From Mycolicibacterium sp. CBMA 226 (GTDB lineage: Bacteria; Actinomycetota; Actinomycetes; Mycobacteriales; Mycobacteriaceae), in assembly GCF_009729075.1 (NCBI RefSeq), contig NZ_VTGY01000011.1, positions 558,001 to 622,000 on the forward strand: DNA of 64,000 bases. The letters are read 5' to 3'. The stretch's first letter is position 1. Every line of letters starts with the position of its first letter. Made by a program: the position numbers and the translations under genes. Below, piece by piece: positions 58,251-64,000 of the stretch. The notes under the pieces were generated by a model that saw only the letters and a list, made by a program, of their open reading frames with translations, was not told where the DNA came from and made no database searches.

Positions 58251-58392
58251 CCTCCTCCAAGGCGACGAGAACGGTGAGCGGGTAACTCGGTGACCGGGCT
58301 TGATGGCGACAGGTCGGACCTCGCGGTCGCCGACCACCCGCCCAAACGGGCTTTCCGCATGCGATCCTCGCGTGCGCAGCGGTCGATAACGC

Positions 58393-60015
58393 TCAGTCCG
58401 TGCGCGCCGCCAGATCCCGCTTGAGTACCTTGCCGGTCGGGTTGCGGGGCAGCTCGTCGAGGAATACCACGTCGCGCGGCACCTTGTACCGCGCCAGGTT
58501 GTCCTTGACGAACTGCTTCACCTCGGCCTCCGACACCTCGGTGCCCGAGACGGTAACGACGAAGGCGCACAGGCGCTTTCCGAACTCCTCGTCGTCGACT
58601 CCGATGGCGGAGGCCTCGATGATGGCGGGGTGCGTGACCAGGAGTTCCTCGACCTCGACCGGGAAAACGTTCTCCCCGCCGGAGACGATCATGTCGTCGT
58701 CGCGGCCGTCGATGTACAGCCGGCCCTTGTCGTCGAAGTGCCCGACATCGCCACTGGCCATCAACCCGCCGATGAACTCCTTGGTGCCGCCGCCGGTGTA
58801 GCCCTCGAATTGTGTTGCCGCACCGACGAATATCCGACCCGTTCCGGGCGAAGGCACCTCACGTCCGTTGTCGTCGAAGATTTTGATCCGGCAACCGAGC
58901 ATCGGCTTGCCGACCGAGGTCGGGGCCTCGCGGATGTCGGCCGGTGTGGCCATGGTCGCCAATGCGACTTCGGTTGAGCCGTACAGGTTGTAGACCACCT
59001 CGCCGAGCAGGTCCTGCGCCGCGGTGGCGACGGCGGCCGGCAGCTGGGAGCCGGCGCAGAAGATGGCGCGCAGGCTCGAGGTGTCGTAGCTGCGGACCGT
59101 GTTGTCGCCGAGGCCCAGCACCCGCTGCAGCATGACCGGCACGACGCACACCGTGGTCGCGCGGTGCTTCGCTATATCCGCCACCAGTTGCTCTGCCTCA
59201 AACTTGCGGCGGAGCACCAGCTTCGAGCCCAGGGCGATCGTCATGATGGCGATCAGCAGCCCGGTGCCATGGAACAGCGGCGGCCCGATGATGGTGGCTT
59301 CACGGGCACGCATCGGCAGCCGCTCCAGGAGGCCGCCCGGCAGGATGAAGCTGCGCGGCTCCGCGCGCGGTGCGCCCTTGGGCGTGCCCGTCGTCCCACT
59401 CGTCAGCAGGATGATCTTCCCCGGCTTGGCCGGTGCAGGCGGTGCCTTCGGCGACGTGGCGGCCGCGAGGACATCCAAATCATCGGTGGCACTGTCGATG
59501 TCGGTGACGAACGTGCCGTGCCGGGCCTCGATATCGGCGATCAGATCGGCGAACTCGACGTCGTGCACCAGCAGATCGACACCTTCGCGGTTCGCGACCT
59601 CGGCTGCCTGGCGGGCCGAGAACGCCGTGTTGAGCCACACCGCGTTGACACCGGCGCGGGACGCGGCAAACGCCACGATCAGCGGTCCGCGGTGGTTGCG
59701 ACAGAGGATGCCGACGGTATCTCCCGGGGCCAGGCGGGCGCGGAATGCGTTGGCAATCCGGTCAACTGCCGCGTCGAACTCGGCGTACGTCAGCTCACCG
59801 CGTTCGTCGGCGATCGCCGGATACGCTCCGTGCCGGATCGCCGCGATCCGCGGGGCGGCCCCGAACGGCCCGTACGTGTTGAGGGCCAGCAGGACTTGCA
59901 CCAACCGATGCGGCAGATCGACGCCGATGGCACCGGCGCGCACCAATGCAACAAGGGCGCGGGCTTCGAGACCGACCCGCCGGGCCGGCTCGGTAAACAG
60001 TGAGTTCAGCTCCAT
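58393..60015 (-). CDS. Fatty acyl-CoA/acyl-AMP ligase (FadD family)
   Basis: The 540-residue AMP-binding enzyme has the P-loop ILLTSGTTGTPKGAPR, NLYGSTEVALATMA, the motif YIDGRDDDMIVSGGENVFPV and the C-terminal lysine in RNPTGKVLKRDL. It activates a fatty or related carboxylic acid with ATP and CoA. It is the third gene of an SDR-SDR-FadD unit (gaps of 31 and 9 bp) divergent from a MerR regulator. From memory it resembles FadD12; chain length is unknown. Confidence 0.93.
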   Translation of the reverse strand: MELNSLFTEPARRVGLEARALVALVRAGAIGVDLPHRLVQVLLALNTYGPFGAAPRIAAIRHGAYPAIADERGELTYAEFDAAVDRIANAFRARLAPGDTVGILCRNHRGPLIVAFAASRAGVNAVWLNTAFSARQAAEVANREGVDLLVHDVEFADLIADIEARHGTFVTDIDSATDDLDVLAAATSPKAPPAPAKPGKIILLTSGTTGTPKGAPRAEPRSFILPGGLLERLPMRAREATIIGPPLFHGTGLLIAIMTIALGSKLVLRRKFEAEQLVADIAKHRATTVCVVPVMLQRVLGLGDNTVRSYDTSSLRAIFCAGSQLPAAVATAAQDLLGEVVYNLYGSTEVALATMATPADIREAPTSVGKPMLGCRIKIFDDNGREVPSPGTGRIFVGAATQFEGYTGGGTKEFIGGLMASGDVGHFDDKGRLYIDGRDDDMIVSGGENVFPVEVEELLVTHPAIIEASAIGVDDEEFGKRLCAFVVTVSGTEVSEAEVKQFVKDNLARYKVPRDVVFLDELPRNPTGKVLKRDLAARTD

Positions 60016-60024
60016 CGTCCTCTT

Positions 60025-61014
60025 CTATTCAGCCGCAACGGGTTCGGTGGACCCGGCCGGCGCTGCCTGCGCAGCTGCGGACTCGCCGAACATCGAGTAG
60101 ACCTTGTTCCGCACCAGGTCGAACGGACGGGGGCTGAGCGCGTCGGTGAGGGCGGTGAGCTGTCCGGACGGCGGGCTGAGCCGGCGCGGCCGGTGCATGA
60201 TCGCGTCGCACAGCGTGGCCGCGGCCTGCTCGGGCGTCAGGGTGGGAAAGCGGTCGTACATCTTGGTCGGGGCGATCATCGCGGTCCGCACCAACGGCAT
60301 GTGCACCGTCGTGAAGGTGATGTTCTCCGACACCGTTTCACCTTGCAACGTGTCACACAGTCCGTCCAGTGCCGACTTGCTGGCGATGTAGGCGCCGAAG
60401 CGCGGCAGCTTGGTCTGGACGCCGATGGAGGACACGTTGATGATGTGCCCGAATCCGCGCTCGCGCATTCCTGGCGTGAACTTGAGGATCAGCTGGACCG
60501 GCGCGAAGTAGTTCAGCTGCATCGTCCGCTGGTAGTCGTGCATCCGGTCGTGCGACAGCTCCAGCGAGCGGCGGATCGAGCGGCCGGCGTTGTTGATGAG
60601 GATGTCGACGTGGCCGAGGTCGGCCAGCACCTGGTCGGCCATGGCGCCGATGGCGTCGAGGTCGCTCAGGTCGCAGGGGTAGACGTGCGCGGTCCCGCCG
60701 TCGGCGCGGATGTCGTCGGCGACACGCTCCAGGTTCTCGCGGGTTCGGGCCACCAGCACGACTTCGCCGCCGGCCGCACCGATACGGCGGGCAGTGGTCT
60801 CACCGATGCCCGCCGAGGCGCCGGTGATCACCACGATCTTGCCCGCGACGGCGTCTTCGAGGGTGTAGCCGGTGAGGGCGTCGACGACCGTCTGCAGGTA
60901 GATCGGGCGGGTCTTGATGGGTGTGTTCATGACGCTCGCGAAGACGGCGAGCGGCTTGGCGCTGACGGCGGCGACGGGCTTGGTCGCCAGTGCGGTGAGG
61001 TCGGAGAGGTTCAC
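60025..61014 (-). CDS. Short-chain dehydrogenase/reductase (acyl-reductase-like)
   Basis: The 329-residue protein has an extra N-terminal region of about 60 residues, then the cofactor motif IVVITGASAGIGETTARRIG, NNAGRS and the active site SS with YIASK. ILINNAGRSIRRSLELSHDR resembles the reductase part of mycobacterial fatty acyl-CoA reductases. NADPH use is likely, since VARTRENL follows strand two. It lies between an SDR and the FadD gene. Confidence 0.9.
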   Translation of the reverse strand: MNLSDLTALATKPVAAVSAKPLAVFASVMNTPIKTRPIYLQTVVDALTGYTLEDAVAGKIVVITGASAGIGETTARRIGAAGGEVVLVARTRENLERVADDIRADGGTAHVYPCDLSDLDAIGAMADQVLADLGHVDILINNAGRSIRRSLELSHDRMHDYQRTMQLNYFAPVQLILKFTPGMRERGFGHIINVSSIGVQTKLPRFGAYIASKSALDGLCDTLQGETVSENITFTTVHMPLVRTAMIAPTKMYDRFPTLTPEQAAATLCDAIMHRPRRLSPPSGQLTALTDALSPRPFDLVRNKVYSMFGESAAAQAAPAGSTEPVAAE

Positions 61015-61045
61015 GGCAGGGTCCCTTCTTGAGTGTGGTCGGTTG

Positions 61046-61837
61046 TCAGCCCAGGGCCTTGCGGGCCAGGCGCAGGGCCGGCAGCAGCAGGGCGTGGGGC
61101 GTGATCGAGCCGGTGATGGCCATGAGCTTGACGACGGTGCCGGGGATCACCTGGCGGTCGCCGGTCTGCATGCCGTCGACGGCCTGGGCCGCGACGTCGG
61201 CAGGCGCGACCTGAGCCGGGCGCAGGCTGAATTCGTGTGCCGAGGCGATCTCGGCCCATTCGGTGGGGACCGGACCGGGGCACAACGAGGTGCAGGAGAC
61301 GCCCGTGCCGCGCAGTTCTTCGTGGACGGCTTCGGAGAACGAGTTGACGAACGCTTTCGACGCGCCGTAGGTCGCCATCGACGGCATGGGCTGGAAGGCG
61401 ACGACGGAGGCGACGTTGAGGACGGCGCCCGCGCCCCGCTCGACCATTCCCGGCAGGACGGCGTGGGTGAGCTCCTGCACCGCAACAACATTGAGCTCGA
61501 CCTGCTCGCGCTCGCGGTCCATCGGCAGGGTGTGGAAGGCGCCGCTGGTACCGAAACCCGCGTTGTTGATGAGACCGGCGACGGGCCGGCTGCGCAACTC
61601 TTCGATCAGGGTCTCGCGCTGCGTGGCGTCGGCGAGATCGCACGGCCGCACCGTCACTCCGACACCGTGCGCGACGCGCAGTTCGTCGGCGAGTGCGTCG
61701 AGCCGGTCCTGGCGACGTGCGACCAAAAAGAGGCTGTAACCGCGGGCGGCGAGCACGCGTGCCAGTTCGGTTCCGATTCCGGACGAGGCACCAGTGATGA
61801 CGACCTCGGTGGTGCCAGAGGGCTTCGGCAGGGTCAT
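61046..61837 (-). CDS. Short-chain dehydrogenase/reductase
   Basis: The 263-residue protein has EVVITGASSGIGTELARVLA, LINNAGFGTSGAFH, the catalytic YGASKAFVNSFSEA and LCPGPVPTEW. It is the first gene of the unit downstream of a strong palindrome shared with a divergent MerR regulator. Its substrate is probably a lipid carbonyl or alcohol, given the FadD partner; this is inference. Confidence 0.92.
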   Translation of the reverse strand: MTLPKPSGTTEVVITGASSGIGTELARVLAARGYSLFLVARRQDRLDALADELRVAHGVGVTVRPCDLADATQRETLIEELRSRPVAGLINNAGFGTSGAFHTLPMDREREQVELNVVAVQELTHAVLPGMVERGAGAVLNVASVVAFQPMPSMATYGASKAFVNSFSEAVHEELRGTGVSCTSLCPGPVPTEWAEIASAHEFSLRPAQVAPADVAAQAVDGMQTGDRQVIPGTVVKLMAITGSITPHALLLPALRLARKALG

Positions 61838-61864
61838 GTGGCTCTCATTTCATGTCGGCGTGTG

Positions 61865-61889
61865 ACTGTGCCAGTAACACTGGCACAGT
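61865..61889. promoter_or_regulatory. Palindromic operator between SDR operon and merR
   Basis: Eleven-base perfect arms (ACTGTGCCAGT and its complement) surround a 3-nt spacer. The site covers the -35 region of the merR promoter and lies 28 bp from the SDR start, so it can govern both. Confidence 0.75.
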
Positions 61890-61904
61890 GTGAATGTTGG
61901 TGTC

Positions 61905-61910
61905 TATACT
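61905..61910 (+). promoter_or_regulatory. -10 hexamer of leaderless merR promoter
   Basis: TATACT, close to the consensus, ends 7 nt before the ATG at 61918. Confidence 0.6.
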
Positions 61911-61917
61911 TCGTGGA

Positions 61918-62640
61918 ATGACAGATGTCACAGTCGAGGAATTCACCATCGACGAACTGGCCGCACGCACCGGCACGACGGTGCGAACCATCCGCTTCTA
62001 CAACGAGAGCGGCCTGCTGCCGCCTGCCGAGCGGCGTGGCCGCCTCGCGTATTACGGTGCGCCGCACCGTATTCGGCTCGAACTGGTGCAACAGCTGCAG
62101 CAGCACGGCTACACCCTCGCGGCCATCACCAAGGTGCTGGCGCGGCTACCCGAAGGCGCGACGGCCCACGACCTCGCGGTGCGTGCGGCACTTCTCACAC
62201 CGTGGAGCCCGGCGGACGACGAGACCGTCGACCTACGCGAACTCGAACAACGCGCCGGTCTGTCGCTGGATGCCCGGGCGCTCGAGACCCTCGAAGCGCT
62301 GGGCGCCATCCGGCGCCTCGATGATGGCTCCTTCAGCGTCCGGCAGTCGGTCCTGGGCGCGGCGATGAACCTGCGCGACACCAACGTGCCGGCCGAGGAC
62401 GTCCGGCGCCTGGCCGGCGTCGTCGACAAGCACATCGACGCCCTCGCCAACGAAGTGACGGACGTCGTCTTCAGCCGGATTCGCGAGGCCGAGGACCCCA
62501 ACGTCTACCTCGCGCGGATCGCCAAGGTGGTGCCGAACCTGCGTCCACTCGCGGCGCAGATGATGGCCGACCGGTTCACCGCCGCGATCAGTCAGGCCGT
62601 GCAGGAACGCGTGGCGGAACTGGAGATTCCGACGAAGTAG
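61918..62640 (+). CDS. MerR family transcriptional regulator
   Basis: The ATG at 61918 gives 240 residues. The N-terminal helix-turn-helix is FTIDELAARTGTTVRTIRFY followed by NESGLLPPAERRGRLAYY, typical of MerR. A long C-terminal domain without a Cys cluster points to an organic ligand and not a metal. It is divergent from the SDR-SDR-FadD operon and probably regulates it in response to a lipid or related compound. Confidence 0.92.
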   Translation: MTDVTVEEFTIDELAARTGTTVRTIRFYNESGLLPPAERRGRLAYYGAPHRIRLELVQQLQQHGYTLAAITKVLARLPEGATAHDLAVRAALLTPWSPADDETVDLRELEQRAGLSLDARALETLEALGAIRRLDDGSFSVRQSVLGAAMNLRDTNVPAEDVRRLAGVVDKHIDALANEVTDVVFSRIREAEDPNVYLARIAKVVPNLRPLAAQMMADRFTAAISQAVQERVAELEIPTK

Positions 62641-62652
62641 GGCCGCCGGCGG

Positions 62653-63108
62653 TTACTTCCGGCGGAGCTGGCAGGTCGCCTTGGTGGTGGCCACGACGGT
62701 GCCGTCGGCGTCGGTCACGACGGCTTCGACGATGTACTCGGACTTGCCGTTCTGTGCGGCCTCGGCCTCGATCCGGGCGATGTCCTCGTCGCTCAGTTCG
62801 GCTTGTGCCCGCACGTCGGATTTCGCCGGTGCCTTGTACTGGATCGACATGTCCTTGACCAGCGGGAAGAACTGGCTCTGGTCGAACGCCGTGAGGGCGA
62901 GAACCCCACCGAGTACCTCGGCGACGGTGAACAGCACACCGGCGTACATGACGCCAAAGTGGTTGCCGTTGCCTGCGATTGGGGCCGTGCTGGCGGCGAA
63001 TCCGCGGCGAACTTCGGCGACTCTGACGCCCAGGCCATGCGCTGACGGGATGGTGGCCGCGAACATCGAGTTCATGAACTCGAGCTGGGCTGCGTCGGTG
63101 TTAGTCAC
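62653..63108 (-). CDS. Hotdog-fold thioesterase-like protein (DUF4442/YiiD type)
   Basis: The GTG at 63108 has TAGTCT 6 nt upstream. The 151-residue protein has GNGNHFGVMYAGVLFTVAEV, where the hotdog helix lies, then VKDMSIQYKAPAKSDVRAQA and a final ATTKATCQLRRK. Such proteins hydrolyse or bind acyl-CoA thioesters. It sits beside the FadD/SDR lipid genes but has its own promoter. Confidence 0.85.
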   Translation of the reverse strand: MTNTDAAQLEFMNSMFAATIPSAHGLGVRVAEVRRGFAASTAPIAGNGNHFGVMYAGVLFTVAEVLGGVLALTAFDQSQFFPLVKDMSIQYKAPAKSDVRAQAELSDEDIARIEAEAAQNGKSEYIVEAVVTDADGTVVATTKATCQLRRK

Positions 63109-63114
63109 GCCGCC

Positions 63115-63120
63115 AGACTA
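63115..63120 (-). promoter_or_regulatory. -10 hexamer of leaderless thioesterase promoter
   Basis: On the reverse strand TAGTCT ends 6 nt before the GTG at 63108. Confidence 0.5.
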
Positions 63121-63160
63121 TCCACAGCGGCGGACGCGGCTGTGGATTTTTGTGGGCTTG

Positions 63161-63199
63161 TGGTGCCCCACCAGGGCTTGAACCTGGGACCTGCGGATT
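63161..63199 (-). repeat. Partial copy of the 3' half of tRNA-Lys (possible att site)
   Basis: These 39 bases match the 3' end of the tRNA-Lys gene at 63876-63951, from the CCA through the T-arm to the anticodon stem, with one deletion and one substitution. They have the same orientation. A truncated tRNA end repeated 715 bp from the intact gene is the pattern left by site-specific integration. Confidence 0.8.
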
Positions 63200-63287
63200 T
63201 GCAGGCGTTGTTTATCGACACGCCGCGATCATTGCGGATAGCGCTGTGACGCAACCGCTTTGCACCCCAGTGAACACTCAGTGACAG

Positions 63288-63327
63288 GAACGGCCCTCGG
63301 CGCTAACCCGGGGCCGTTCTGTTTTGG
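63288..63327 (+). terminator. Orphan intrinsic terminator
   Basis: GAACGGCCC (63288-63296) pairs with GGGCCGTTC (63311-63319), followed by TGTTTTGG. No plus-strand gene ends here, so it may be a remnant of an integrated element. Confidence 0.55.
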
Positions 63328-63359
63328 TTACCCAGTCGGCTAATACGGCCGAATGCGAT

Positions 63360-63605
63360 TCAAACCCGTGCCTCCCAATCGTCGGCGGCGCGGGCGTGGC
63401 CATGGCCGCCGGACTGGTAGTCGGGTGTCTTGCCATGCCCGCCACTCTGGTAGTCCGGTACGACGACGGCCGGACGGCCGGGAGGCTCGGGCTGCGGGTT
63501 GAACGCTTGCGCGGTACCTGCGCTCAGCCCTAACCCGGCCAGCCCGATTCCGCCAGACAGAAGAGTCCCGACGATCAGCTTTTTGACGTTGTAGGCGGCG
63601 TTCAT
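63360..63605 (-). CDS. Small secreted protein with PDYQSGGHG repeats
   Basis: The ATG at 63605 follows GGAAAG and gives 81 residues. A signal peptide (LIVGTLLSGGIGLAGLGLSA) ends at AQA, and the mature chain starts FNPQPEPPGRPAVVVPDYQS. Two PDYQSGGHG units follow, with histidines that could bind metal. I do not recognise the family. It lies between the tRNA-Lys gene and the partial tRNA copy, so it may be cargo left from an integrated element. Confidence 0.7.
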   Translation of the reverse strand: MNAAYNVKKLIVGTLLSGGIGLAGLGLSAGTAQAFNPQPEPPGRPAVVVPDYQSGGHGKTPDYQSGGHGHARAADDWEARV

Positions 63606-63875
63606 GTGGTGCTTTCCTTTTCGTTTGTTGGCCTTTGGTTGGCCGGTTGCGAAAAGGATGCGGTCACGTGCTTGGTGAATTCTTGGCGAGCCGAGATTGC
63701 TGGGGCGAGCAGCCAATGATCGATGAGGCAGGCCTGCGAGATTCGGTAACGACCAGCTCGGCCACGCGAAAGTGTCGATGACTTAAGACGTGGGCCGCGG
63801 AAAGGTGCACCCGCAGGTGGCAGCGGCGCTGGACCGCGCGTTTCCGGCGAACAACCGTCGACGGAGTTGGCACTT

Positions 63876-63951
63876 TGGTGCCCCCACCAGGGCTCGAACC
63901 TGGGACCTGCGGATTAAAAGTCCGTAGCTCTACCGACTGAGCTATAGGGGC
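63876..63951 (-). tRNA. tRNA-Lys (anticodon TTT)
   Basis: On the reverse strand the 76-nt gene folds into a full cloverleaf: acceptor GCCCCTA with TGGGGGC (one G.U), D-arm GCTC..GAGC, anticodon stem around ACTTTTAAT with TTT, T-arm CCAGG with TTCGAGC and CCTGG, and an encoded CCA. Confidence 0.97.
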
Positions 63952-64000
63952 GTGGGACACAGGATACTGCGTCCCACGCGGCGGCCTTCGCGGGTAGGTG

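Noticed and set aside
63664..63960. 98-codon reverse-strand frame over tRNA-Lys
   Set aside because: Its N-terminal part is the translation of the tRNA gene, a common annotation artefact.

Overview
The window is high-GC chromosomal DNA from a mycobacterium, most likely a fast-growing Mycolicibacterium. Genus-specific genes support this: tandem mycolic-acid methyltransferases, mycothiol synthase MshD, the lipoglycan regulator LmeA, DesA1 and the Cfp29-type encapsulin. The gene order from purC to the MpaB-type oxygenase follows the M. tuberculosis Rv0780-Rv0826 neighbourhood as I remember it, with local insertions and losses.

Layout. 1-3.4 kb: end of a geranylgeranyl-reductase-family gene, two mycolic-acid methyltransferases and a membrane protein. 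3.4-12.2 kb: purC with ptrB, a DoxX/TetR divergent pair, a DUF2334 protein, a flavin dehydrogenase, a PAP2 phosphatase, an MBL hydrolase, and purS-purQ. 12.2-19.2 kb: an accessory-looking insert with a 1,979-residue surface protein (eleven repeats of about 100 residues, then about fourteen YVTN propeller motifs) and a triple-repeat lipoprotein. 19.2-22.7 kb: the DyP peroxidase/encapsulin operon, an M18 aminopeptidase and a VOC protein. 23-30.6 kb: purL, purF and purM, interleaved with DoxX and sterol-carrier-like genes. With purC and purSQ these cover most of IMP synthesis; PurS, PurQ and PurL should form the three-part FGAM synthase.

30.7-37.4 kb: DUF3073, YgfZ, aminodeoxychorismate lyase, an unexplained structured intergenic RNA candidate (about 33.06-33.26 kb), nitrobindin, and a sulfur operon (DUF4395-cysA2-sseC) preceded by a leaderless poly-cysteine leader ORF, then thioredoxin and lmeA. 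37.5-46.7 kb: glnR-mshD, the phosphate system pstS-pstC-pstA-pstB with a PHO-box-like direct repeat, a GH16 enzyme, an oxidoreductase/MarR pair and phoU. 46.8-51.1 kb: the operon desA1-dus-LCP. 51.2-63.1 kb: a regulator-rich stretch containing TetR/MpaB, a Ser/Thr kinase, a MarR-PDZ fusion divergent from an F420-reductase-like gene, a CmtR-like metal sensor with its CDF exporter, TetR with a small membrane protein, a VOC protein, and a MerR regulator divergent from an SDR-SDR-FadD operon. 63.1-64 kb: a partial copy of the 3' part of tRNA-Lys, a small secreted protein, and the intact tRNA-Lys(TTT), which resembles an integration scar.

A recurring feature is a TANNNT -10 hexamer only 6-8 nt upstream of the start codon. 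Eighteen genes show it, which implies many leaderless mRNAs and fixes several start codons. All functions are inferred from sequence motifs and remembered families; no database search was run.
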